A DNA stretch of 6,999 bases from Chloroflexota bacterium (GTDB lineage Bacteria; Chloroflexota; Dehalococcoidia; DSTF01; JACRBR01): contig JANXYW010000297.1 of the NCBI GenBank assembly GCA_025355835.1, positions 1 through 6,999 of the forward strand, in the 5' to 3' direction. Under the pieces are notes generated by a model. That model did no database searches. It was not told the origin of the DNA and saw only the letters and a program-made list of their open reading frames with translations. Made by a program: the position numbers and the translations under genes. This document shows positions 1 through 6,217 of the stretch, in pieces; within the stretch, counting starts at the first letter, position 1, and each line of letters starts with the position of its first letter.

Positions 1-337
1 CGACCATCGACATGCAGTCCGTCATGCTGTAGCTCTTGTCCGGCCGCGCGCGATAGAGATCGAGGCCCGCATTAAACAGTTCTGGCGTTTGAGGAAGGAT
101 GGTCACGCCAGGCTTGGTGCGAAGCGCATCCACGTAGCCCGCGGCTCCGAGCCGCGACTGCGGCCCAGCCCGCCGCACGAACGTCAGAAACTCGACCAGC
201 ACAGATTCGGTAGTGACGAACCGTATCGAAAGATCCTGTGTCAATTCGTCGGAAAGACGGATAGCGCGGCGATGCAGATCGTCAGCATCGTTGAATAAAG
301 CGACGTGAAATGCCGTATCGACGAACAGCTGGCGCAC
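1..337 (-). CDS. vapC: PIN-domain toxin, VapC-like (C-terminus cut by window edge)
   Basis: Partial gene of 112 codons, reading leftwards off the window. PIN domains are Mg-dependent ribonucleases; VapC toxins cut tRNA or rRNA and are held inactive by a cognate antitoxin. What is seen: an N-terminal strand LFVDTAFHVALFN with Asp7, a TTESVLVE helix with Glu44 and Glu49, and YSMTDCMSM near residues 103-111 with Asp107. These match the first three acidic positions of the PIN active site; the fourth would lie beyond the edge. The start is GTG at 337-335, immediately after the TAG stop of the antitoxin-like gene, with only a weak purine-rich stretch (AAAGAAG) upstream, so translational coupling is likely. 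No in-frame ATG lies near this position. Confidence is high for the PIN fold and moderate for the VapC role, which rests on the pairing with the upstream small gene. Confidence 0.85.
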   Translation of the reverse strand, partial: MRQLFVDTAFHVALFNDADDLHRRAIRLSDELTQDLSIRFVTTESVLVEFLTFVRRAGPQSRLGAAGYVDALRTKPGVTILPQTPELFNAGLDLYRARPDKSYSMTDCMSMV

Positions 338-535
338 CTAATCTTCTTTCGGTGAGCCATCCAGATAGTGATCGAGATTTCTCGCGCCGTCGCGCGGCAG
401 AGCGCGGCGCTGAGGTACCGGGATAGACGTACCGATAGCGCTCAACTCCCGCCAGATGTTGCGCGGCTTCTCTGCGGCCGTCTCTCGCGAATTCTTGCGC
501 CGAACAACTGCCTTCTCGATTTTCTTGGTTTCCAT
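338..535 (-). CDS. Small antitoxin-like protein upstream of PIN toxin
   Basis: A 65-residue, strongly charged protein. Residues 1-28 are rich in Lys, Arg and Glu. The C-terminus carries an ARNLDHYLDGSPKED motif (residues 51-65), of a kind I recall from short antitoxin-like proteins that precede PIN-domain toxins. The gene ends at 338 and the toxin GTG begins at 337, so the two reading frames abut without a gap: the normal order (antitoxin first) and spacing for a type II toxin-antitoxin operon. Inferred role: bind and neutralise the PIN nuclease, and possibly autoregulate the operon; no clear ribbon-helix-helix or AbrB fold can be read from the sequence. The ATG at 535 has a purine-rich GAAGGG only 2 nt upstream, which is closer than ideal. 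A TATACT hexamer sits at 549-544 but has no matching -35, because the heptamer array occupies that position. Confidence 0.7.
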   Translation of the reverse strand: METKKIEKAVVRRKNSRETAAEKPRNIWRELSAIGTSIPVPQRRALPRDGARNLDHYLDGSPKED

Positions 536-550
536 AGCCCTTCAGTATAC

Positions 551-613
551 TCCCGTCTCCCGTCTCCCGTCTCCCGTCTCCCGCCTCCAACCTCCAACCT
601 CCAACCTCCAAGC
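551..613 (-). repeat. Nine-unit 7-bp tandem array with G-quadruplex potential
   Basis: Read on the plus strand the array is four copies of TCCCGTC, one TCCCGCC, three TCCAACC and one TCCAAGC, in perfect 7-bp register from 551 to 613. On the minus strand, which is the coding strand of both flanking genes, the five units at 551-585 give GGG runs separated by four bases, a canonical G3N4 quadruplex pattern (runs at 580-582, 573-575, 566-568, 559-561 and 552-554). The array fills most of the gap between the ABC permease stop (620) and the antitoxin start (535). Confidence 0.95.
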
Positions 614-619
614 CCAGGC

Positions 620-1474
620 CTACCCCTGCCGCTTCAGGCGGCCGGTCTTCTTCGCCCAGCGCTCCGCCGCGGCGAATGTTGCCAGGCCGCCGGGGATCAG
701 CACGACGCCGAACGCGGCCAGCGCCGCAAGCTGCTGCCACACATCGATCAGGCTGTCGCCATCGATGATCGCGCTGCGGATGCCGTCGAGGATGTACGTC
801 GCGGGCGAGACGTAGGAGAACATCCGCAGCCACGCCGGTAGCACGCCGACCTCGTAGTACACGCCAGACACCAGCAGCACGAACGCCTGGATCATCATCG
901 ACATCTGTTGGCCGCGTTCCGGGTACAACATCGGCAAGATGCCCGCAAAGATCGCCAGTCCCGCAACGCTGAAACTTCCGACGAGCAGCACGACCGTCGC
1001 CGCGAACCAATCCGCCTGTCCGAGATGCACACTGAAGAACGGCAGCGCGATCGCGAAGATGATCAGCGTCCGCACCGTTGCGTGCATGATGCCGAACAGC
1101 ACCATGCCCGACAGGTGCAGCCAACGCTCGACCGGCGCCATCAGCGTGTGCTCGATCGTCCCTTCCCAGCGCTCCCAAGAAATCACGAGACTGATGTCGT
1201 CCAACACCGCCGACAGAAACGCCCAGACGAGCGTGCCGATCAGCAAGAACAACACGAGCCGCGACACGTCGATGCTCTGACCGACGCTCGATTGGTCCAC
1301 CTGGTTCGCGATCAGCGTGACGGCCAGCGTGTTCACCACGCCGTACACCAGCCACACGACCTCCCACGCCCAGTAGCGCTTCCAAAGATTCGTCTGGCGT
1401 TCGATGAACGCCCACACCAGCGCGTGCCGCCCGGGCCGCGCCGGAAATCGCAACTGCTCCGCAAGACCGACCAT
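620..1474 (-). CDS. ABC-2 type transporter permease (DrrB/NodJ-like)
   Basis: Membrane subunit of an ABC exporter; it should pair with the ATPase encoded upstream at 1675-2589 to export a drug, lipid-linked compound or other small molecule (substrate not deducible). The 284-residue product has an N-terminal cytoplasmic segment and six hydrophobic stretches at roughly 38-57, 72-92, 122-147, 157-181, 192-212 and 248-270. Between the second and third lies ERWEGTIEHTLMAPVERW, the amphipathic E-x-G-T-x-E motif typical of ABC-2 permeases, and SGVYYEVGVLPAWLR (residues 203-217) followed by SPATYILDGIR is the usual C-terminal family signature. The tail is basic (KKTGRLKRQG), as expected for the inside face. 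Two starts are possible: GTG at 1477 or ATG at 1474. An AGGAG at 1486-1482 is 4 nt from GTG and 7 nt from ATG, so ATG is preferred. The 200-bp gap to the ATPase gene is unusually long for such pairs. Confidence 0.92.
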   Translation of the reverse strand: MVGLAEQLRFPARPGRHALVWAFIERQTNLWKRYWAWEVVWLVYGVVNTLAVTLIANQVDQSSVGQSIDVSRLVLFLLIGTLVWAFLSAVLDDISLVISWERWEGTIEHTLMAPVERWLHLSGMVLFGIMHATVRTLIIFAIALPFFSVHLGQADWFAATVVLLVGSFSVAGLAIFAGILPMLYPERGQQMSMMIQAFVLLVSGVYYEVGVLPAWLRMFSYVSPATYILDGIRSAIIDGDSLIDVWQQLAALAAFGVVLIPGGLATFAAAERWAKKTGRLKRQG

Positions 1475-1481
1475 CACTCAA

Positions 1482-1486
1482 CTCCT
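1482..1486 (-). promoter_or_regulatory. Shine-Dalgarno AGGAG of the ABC-2 permease
   Basis: AGGAG on the minus strand, 7 nt upstream of ATG 1474 and 4 nt upstream of GTG 1477. It decides the start choice in favour of the ATG and shows that the permease has its own ribosome entry, as needed after a 200-nt untranslated gap. Confidence 0.7.
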
Positions 1487-1503
1487 GTTCGTTCTCTTTT
1501 CAC

Positions 1504-1527
1504 CACAGAGGCACGGAGACACAGAGG
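1504..1527. repeat. 8-bp-period tandem repeat (CACAGAGG type)
   Basis: Three contiguous octamers on the plus strand: CACAGAGG, CACGGAGA, CACAGAGG. From experience this CAC-AGAG motif recurs in intergenic DNA of many environmental bacteria, where it gives spurious predicted peptides. It lies in the gap between the exporter ATPase and permease and is not coding. Confidence 0.8.
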
Positions 1528-1597
1528 TTCTTGTTGGGGGTTGGAAGAGGCCGATTTGCCTATCCGCCGCGCATGTTCCAGCTCTACGCCCTTCAAA

Positions 1598-1623
1598 CTT
1601 CGTGCCCCTTCGTGTCCTTCGTG
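1598..1623. repeat. CTTCGTG tandem repeat, 9-10 bp period
   Basis: CTTCGTG occurs at 1598-1604, 1608-1614 and 1617-1623. On the minus strand this reads as CACGAAG spaced by two or three bases, the familiar CACGAAGGA intergenic repeat style. Non-coding; second of three arrays in the ATPase-permease gap. Confidence 0.75.
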
Positions 1624-1637
1624 GCTCCGGTCTTCCA

Positions 1638-1664
1638 ATCTGCGAAATCGGCGAAATCTGCGGT
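1638..1664. repeat. 9-bp-period tandem repeat (ATCTGCGAA type)
   Basis: Three 9-mers in register on the plus strand: ATCTGCGAA, ATCGGCGAA, ATCTGCGGT. The array ends 10 bp before the stop codon of the exporter ATPase. Third of three distinct short-period arrays in the gap 1478-1674. Confidence 0.8.
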
Positions 1665-1674
1665 TCCGTGGCGG

Positions 1675-2589
1675 TCACGCCCCAACGGTCACGGGTTCCA
1701 CGATCTCGTCCTCCTCGACGCTGCGGCCGGTGAGCTCCATGAACACGTCCTCCATATCGATCTGCTCGACGGGCCGGCCGCCGGCGACTTTCTGCCGCAA
1801 CTCCAGCGGCGTGCCTTCCGCGACGATGCGGCCACCAGAGATGAAGGCGATGCGGTCGCATAGCAGCTCCGCCTCCTCCATGTCGTGCGTCGTCAGCAGG
1901 ATCGATGCGTCGTGATCGCGCTGTACTTCGCGCACGAAGCCCTGCACGTCGCGCTTGCTACGCGGATCGAGACCGGTCGTCGGCTCGTCGAGCAGCATCA
2001 GCGACGGCGACGTCAGGAACGATCGCGCCACCGCGACCTTCTGCTGCTGTCCGCGCGAGAGATGGCTCATCGGCTCCAACGCTCGCTCCCACTCGAAGCC
2101 CAGTCGCCGCAGGATCTCCGGCGCCTTCTCTTTCACCTCACCGGGCGTCAGCCCGTACACTCGGCCGAAGAACAGCAGGTTCTCCAGCGCCGTCATCGTT
2201 CGGAAGAACGACGGGTCCGCCGACACGCGGTTGATCAGCGATCGCACACGCATCGAATCCCGTACCGCGTCCAGCCCGAACACGTGCACCTCGCCGGCGT
2301 CCGGCAGGAGCAGCGTGCTGATCATGCGGATCAGCGTCGACTTGCCGGAGCCGTTCGCGCCGATGACGCCGAAGATCTCGCCGCGCCGAATCTCGAACGA
2401 GACGTCGTCGACGACGCGGCGCGGCACTTCGCGCTTCGCGTTGCGCCGCCACGGCAGCGCGCGCGTCGGGTCGAACCCGCCGCCGAACGACTTCACCACG
2501 CCTGTCACACGCAGCGGCGGCGACGTGCGTGCGGCGGCCTCCGCCCACGATACGATCGCTGCTGCTTGAAACTCACCACTACTCGTCAT
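1675..2589 (-). CDS. ABC exporter ATP-binding protein (DrrA/NatA-like)
   Basis: Cytoplasmic ATPase expected to power the ABC-2 permease encoded downstream. The 304-residue product shows Walker A GANGSGKST (77-85), signature LSRGQQQK (177-184), Walker B LMLLDEP (197-203, catalytic Glu202), D-loop GLD (206-208) and switch His235. Two features depart from the norm: the Q-loop position, judged by alignment of INRVSADPSFF with the usual IGYVPQEPALF pattern, is Ala124 rather than Gln; and residues 36-58, rich in Gly, Pro and Arg, form an insertion between the first two strands. The ATG at 2589 is chosen because GGAAGGG lies about 8 nt upstream. The open frame extends further up to 2703, but that extension translates through the 8-bp repeat and the terminator hairpin and is not protein-like. 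Transcription probably starts at the promoter near 2884-2913 and must pass the terminator at 2661-2693. Confidence 0.93.
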   Translation of the reverse strand: MTSSGEFQAAAIVSWAEAAARTSPPLRVTGVVKSFGGGFDPTRALPWRRNAKREVPRRVVDDVSFEIRRGEIFGVIGANGSGKSTLIRMISTLLLPDAGEVHVFGLDAVRDSMRVRSLINRVSADPSFFRTMTALENLLFFGRVYGLTPGEVKEKAPEILRRLGFEWERALEPMSHLSRGQQQKVAVARSFLTSPSLMLLDEPTTGLDPRSKRDVQGFVREVQRDHDASILLTTHDMEEAELLCDRIAFISGGRIVAEGTPLELRQKVAGGRPVEQIDMEDVFMELTGRSVEEDEIVEPVTVGA

Positions 2590-2609
2590 GACCCAATCCC
2601 TTCCCAATC

Positions 2610-2633
2610 GCCGCGCCCTCCGCGTCTCCGCGA
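2610..2633. repeat. 8-bp-period tandem repeat (CTCCGCG type)
   Basis: Plus strand: a degenerate GCCGCGCC, then CTCCGCGT and CTCCGCGA. On the minus strand it reads CGCGGAG, another common environmental intergenic motif. It sits between the terminator and the Shine-Dalgarno of the exporter ATPase, so it belongs to the untranslated leader. Confidence 0.6.
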
Positions 2634-2660
2634 TGAACGTCGTGCCGCGCGATGGACAAC

Positions 2661-2693
2661 AAAAAACCCACTCAGCGCATCTGCTGTGTGGGT
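2661..2693 (-). terminator. Intrinsic terminator ahead of the ABC exporter genes
   Basis: On the minus strand, ACCCAC (2693-2688) pairs with GTGGGT (2671-2666); after one T-T mismatch, CAGC (2686-2683) pairs with GCTG (2676-2673), closing a 6-nt loop at 2682-2677. The stem is followed at once by six T residues (2666-2661, the first of them also closing the stem) and then GTTGT. This is a textbook rho-independent terminator. It lies 72 bp upstream of the ATPase start codon and almost 300 bp past the TSUP stop, with a promoter in between, so attenuation of the ABC operon is a better fit than simple termination of the TSUP gene. Confidence 0.85.
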
Positions 2694-2765
2694 CGAACTG
2701 CAAGGCGGTGGCGCGCGGCTAACTCAATACTCACGCCTCACGCCGGACACACTCGTCCGACCCAC
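2688..2765 (-). promoter_or_regulatory. Predicted antiterminator pairing
   Basis: Minus-strand GTGGGTCGGA (2765-2756) is complementary to TTCGACCCAC (2697-2688): eight contiguous Watson-Crick pairs, one G-U and one further A-U. The second segment contains the six bases that build the lower terminator stem, so the two structures cannot coexist. The first segment shares CGGA with the 2759-2744 hairpin, which would free the terminator. Confidence 0.5.
2724..2744. repeat. Three-unit heptamer repeat inside the leader region
   Basis: Plus strand TCAATAC, TCACGCC, TCACGCC in 7-bp register. The units share the leading TC and closing C of the array at 551-613, suggesting the same kind of element. It covers the last codons of the possible leader ORF. 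Confidence 0.6.
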
Positions 2766-2831
2766 GTACGCCCCGACGGGCGCGACAAGTCGCACCCTGG
2801 AGACGTTGCTACTGATACTGTCCGTTCGCAT
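2724..2831 (-). CDS. Possible 35-codon leader peptide ORF
   Basis: ATG at 2831 to TGA at 2726-2724, lying wholly within the predicted leader transcript. It begins MRTDSISSNVSRVRL and ends GVRREY. The only ribosome-site candidate, GAGG at 2847-2844, is 12 nt from the ATG, which is long. The frame spans the antiterminator strand (2765-2756) and stops 26 nt before the terminator-side partner, so a translating or stalled ribosome could influence which hairpin forms. A ribosome-mediated attenuator of this type, with a short leader peptide, is known for the B. subtilis multidrug ABC exporter BmrCD. Coding status is unproven and the C-terminal codons fall in a tandem repeat, so this may be a chance ORF. 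Confidence 0.2.
   Translation of the reverse strand: MRTDSISSNVSRVRLVAPVGAYVGRTSVSGVRREY
2778..2797. repeat. 20-bp REP-like palindrome
   Basis: Plus strand GGGCGCGAC-AA-GTCGCACCC: 9-bp arms with a 2-bp centre; one pair is a G-U wobble when read as minus-strand RNA. Same geometry as the palindrome at 6102-6121, with 15 of 20 positions identical and a compensatory G:C to A:T change at one pair. Within the leader RNA it forms a hairpin closed by a CUUG tetraloop. Confidence 0.6.
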
Positions 2832-2883
2832 TGCTGTTCGTCGCCTCGCGATCGCTCGCGGCTCTCTGCGGAAATGTTCCCGT

Positions 2884-2913
2884 ATCATATGCGTCCGCCC
2901 GTCAACCTGTCAA
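2884..2913 (-). promoter_or_regulatory. Sigma70-type promoter for the ABC exporter leader
   Basis: Minus strand: -35 TTGACA (2913-2908, perfect consensus), 18-bp spacer, -10 TATGAT (2889-2884, five of six). A second TTGAC (2906-2902) within the spacer is too close to act as -35. Expected start near 2877. It is the best promoter I can see in the window and points into the structured leader and the ATPase gene. Confidence 0.7.
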
Positions 2914-2984
2914 CCGCAGCCTTTGGCGCACCCGCCGTCAAACTGACACGGCGTAGCAGCATGGTGGCCGTGCTCCCCCAACGA

Positions 2985-3722
2985 TCACCCAAACATCCGC
3001 ACCAGCGACGACGCGACGGCCGAGACGGCCGACGCCGACAACAGCACGAAGACGAGGCGGCGGAACAGCGCCGGTTCGACGCGGCGCACGAGCGTGTGGC
3101 CGAGCAGGCTTCCCACTGCGACCGCAGGCAGCGCTGCCGCCCAGAGCGTCAGCGCCTCGCGTGAGACGATGCCCGTGGCGAAGAATCCGGCGAGCGTGAT
3201 TATGTTGCACGCGAAGAAGAACACCGCCATCGCGCCGCGGAACTCGCCGGGCGTGTGCTCGCGGCCCTGTAGGTACAGCACGATCGGCGGGCCGTTCATG
3301 CCGACGCTGGTGTTCAGCAAGCCCGACACCAACCCGGCGCCAACCTCCGCCGCGACGCTGCGCTGGATGCGCAGGCCGGCGACCAGCGCTGCCGCCATCA
3401 CGAGCGTCGCCGCGCCGACCGCCAACCGCAGACTCTCCTGCGGCGCCAGAAGCAGCACGACCAGACCGATAGGCATGCCGACAAACGCCCCGGCCAGCAT
3501 CGGACCGACAACCCGCCACGGCACGTGCCGCCATGCCGTTCGCGTCAGGATCGCGTTGTTCAGCACCCCCAGCAGCGAGACAAGCACCACCGCGTCGCGC
3601 ACGTCCAGGACGACTGCGAAGAACGGTACGGCGACCAGCGCGAAGCCGAATCCGGCGACGGTCTGCGCCGTGGTAGCTACCAGCACGACCGCCAGGATGA
3701 ACAGCACGATTCCCGGTTCCAT
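2985..3722 (-). CDS. TSUP (TauE/SafE) family membrane permease
   Basis: Integral membrane protein of 245 residues, within the usual 240-270 range of the TSUP family (sulfite exporter TauE/SafE; members move sulfite, sulfoacetate, thiosulfate or other organosulfur and organic anions). Hydrophobic segments are at about 4-38, 42-58, 72-92, 98-117, 123-150, 163-183, 190-210 and 221-240. The duplicated family pattern is visible: GFGFALVAVPFFAVVL in the first helix and GLLNTSVGMNGPPIVLY (134-150) at the start of the second half. The substrate cannot be assigned. The ATG at 3722 gives the normal N-terminus directly before the first helix; the frame stays open upstream to 3878, but that stretch is Arg- and Pro-rich and lacks family character. 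GTG at 3737 is an alternative. No clear Shine-Dalgarno is seen. The divergent 195-bp region separates it from the tRNA; no sulfur-metabolism gene is adjacent. Confidence 0.88.
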   Translation of the reverse strand: MEPGIVLFILAVVLVATTAQTVAGFGFALVAVPFFAVVLDVRDAVVLVSLLGVLNNAILTRTAWRHVPWRVVGPMLAGAFVGMPIGLVVLLLAPQESLRLAVGAATLVMAAALVAGLRIQRSVAAEVGAGLVSGLLNTSVGMNGPPIVLYLQGREHTPGEFRGAMAVFFFACNIITLAGFFATGIVSREALTLWAAALPAVAVGSLLGHTLVRRVEPALFRRLVFVLLSASAVSAVASSLVRMFG

Positions 3723-3917
3723 CGCGGCATGGTGCACGATGGCCCGCCGCTGCGAAAGACAACCGGATCGGCCCCGGGCGCGTCCCTCAGGCGAGATTGT
3801 CGTAATGGGTAGCCTGCAAACGGCGGAAGGGTGTATAACTTGACCACTGCGTGGTGAGGCCGGGTTCCGGCATTGCACTTCAGGTATCCGGGCACAGCAG
3901 GCTCGCCCGCGCCTTCG

Positions 3918-4002
3918 GGGGAAGTGTCGGAATTGGCAGACGAGCGTGATTTAGGATCACGTGCCGCAAGGCGTAGGAGTTCGAGTCTCCTCTTCCCCAC
4001 CA
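3918..4002 (+). tRNA. tRNA-Leu (anticodon UAG), with encoded CCA
   Basis: Class II tRNA. Acceptor stem GGGGAAG (3918-3924) pairs with CTTCCCC (3992-3998); discriminator A at 3999; CCA encoded at 4000-4002. The D-arm contains GGAATTGGCAGAC, typical of leucine tRNAs. The anticodon stem CGTGA/TCACG (3945-3949/3957-3961) closes a TTTAGGA loop with anticodon TAG at 3952-3954. The long variable arm GCC-GCAA-GGC (3963-3972) and the T-arm AGGAG-TTCGAGT-CTCCT (3975-3991) are intact. It reads CUA and, by wobble, other CUN codons. All stems are perfectly paired, so it should be functional. It lies 59 nt upstream of the dppD-like gene on the same strand. Confidence 0.97.
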
Positions 4003-4051
4003 GCGACGACGACGGAATGGACGCCGGCACGGCACATTTGGCGCCACATCA

Positions 4052-4057
4052 GGGAGG
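4052..4057 (+). promoter_or_regulatory. Shine-Dalgarno GGGAGG of the dppD-like gene
   Basis: GGGAGG lies 4 nt upstream of ATG 4062. It fixes the start there, although the reading frame is open upstream through the tRNA gene to 3873, which cannot be coding. Confidence 0.75.
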
Positions 4058-4061
4058 TTCG

Positions 4062-6091
<2,030 letters not shown>

Positions 6092-6101
6092 GGCGCTGTA
6101 G

Positions 6102-6121
6102 GGGCGCAACGGGTTGCGCCC
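6102..6121. repeat. 20-bp perfect REP-like palindrome after dppF
   Basis: GGGCGCAAC-GG-GTTGCGCCC: 9-bp perfect arms, 11 bp past the dppF-like stop. No T-tract follows, so it is more likely a dispersed palindromic repeat or an mRNA 3'-protecting hairpin than a terminator. It closely resembles the palindrome at 2778-2797. Confidence 0.65.
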
Positions 6122-6133
6122 GCATCCCAGGCG

Positions 6134-6174
6134 AAACGAACGTGGCGCGGGCTTTTCAGCCCGCGTCTTCGTTT
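6134..6174 (+). terminator. Probable terminator of the dppDF transcript
   Basis: CGCGGGCT (6146-6153) pairs with AGCCCGCG (6158-6165) around a TTTC loop; flanking AAACGAA (6134-6140) and TTCGTTT (6168-6174) extend the dyad by 7 bp beyond an internal loop. The downstream strand is pyrimidine-rich (TCTTCGTTTTCC) but not a pure T-run, so termination may be partial. The GCGGGCT-loop-AGCCCGC core also resembles a common dispersed palindrome. Confidence 0.5.
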
Positions 6175-6217
6175 TCCGCGCAGCGCAGCCATGGCGAAAC
6201 AGCGAAAGGGCCACAAC

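Larger units (their letters stand above)
2661..2877 (-). ncRNA. Candidate attenuator leader RNA of the ABC exporter operon
   Basis: A transcript starting about 7 nt past the -10 box (near 2877) would run about 217 nt to the terminator. In order it contains a GCGA-tetraloop hairpin around 2849-2862, a 9-bp hairpin at 2797-2778, an alternative hairpin CGCCC-GTCG-GGGCG that competes for the 3' arm of the former, a 5-bp hairpin at 2759-2744, and the terminator. The segment 2765-2756 can pair for 10 bp (one G-U) with 2697-2688, which is the 5' arm of the terminator plus its flank; it also overlaps the 2759-2744 hairpin. That is the terminator, antiterminator and anti-antiterminator layout of a cis-regulatory leader. 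I see no T-box core (GGGUGGNACC), SRP, 6S or tmRNA signature. Alternatives: an independent small RNA, or simple readthrough termination. The class is unidentified. Confidence 0.5.

Noticed and set aside
544..549. TATACT as a -10 box for the toxin-antitoxin operon
   Set aside because: The hexamer fits on the minus strand, but no -35 exists (heptamer array there), and the implied start would leave almost no leader before the ATG; kept only as a note.
282..1481. 399-codon minus-strand open frame overlapping the permease gene in another frame
   Set aside because: Its translation is Arg/Gly/Ala-rich without hydrophobic periodicity or known motifs, while the competing frame gives a clear ABC-2 permease; it also reads through the heptamer array and the antitoxin gene.
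1404..1733. Plus-strand frames over the repeat gap giving peptides such as PQRHGDTEV and PLRVLRGSG
   Set aside because: These are translations of short-period intergenic repeats, a familiar source of false proteins in environmental genomes.
2590..2703. N-terminal extension of the exporter ATPase frame up to 2703
   Set aside because: It translates the terminator hairpin and an 8-bp repeat and lacks family similarity; ATG 2589 has a proper Shine-Dalgarno and gives the normal family N-terminus.
2661..2877. T-box riboswitch as identity of the leader RNA
   Set aside because: AGGGTGCGAC at 2799-2790 resembles the T-box only partly; the GGGUGGNACC core and a proper antiterminator bulge are absent, it lies about 100 nt from the terminator, and the gene downstream is an exporter rather than an amino acid gene.
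3831..3845. TATAAC and TTGACC hexamers upstream of the tRNA
   Set aside because: Neither has a partner box at a suitable distance in the direction of the tRNA or of the TSUP gene, so no promoter is called.
3873..4061. N-terminal extension of the dppD-like frame
   Set aside because: It would run through the whole tRNA-Leu gene; GGGAGG before ATG 4062 marks the start.
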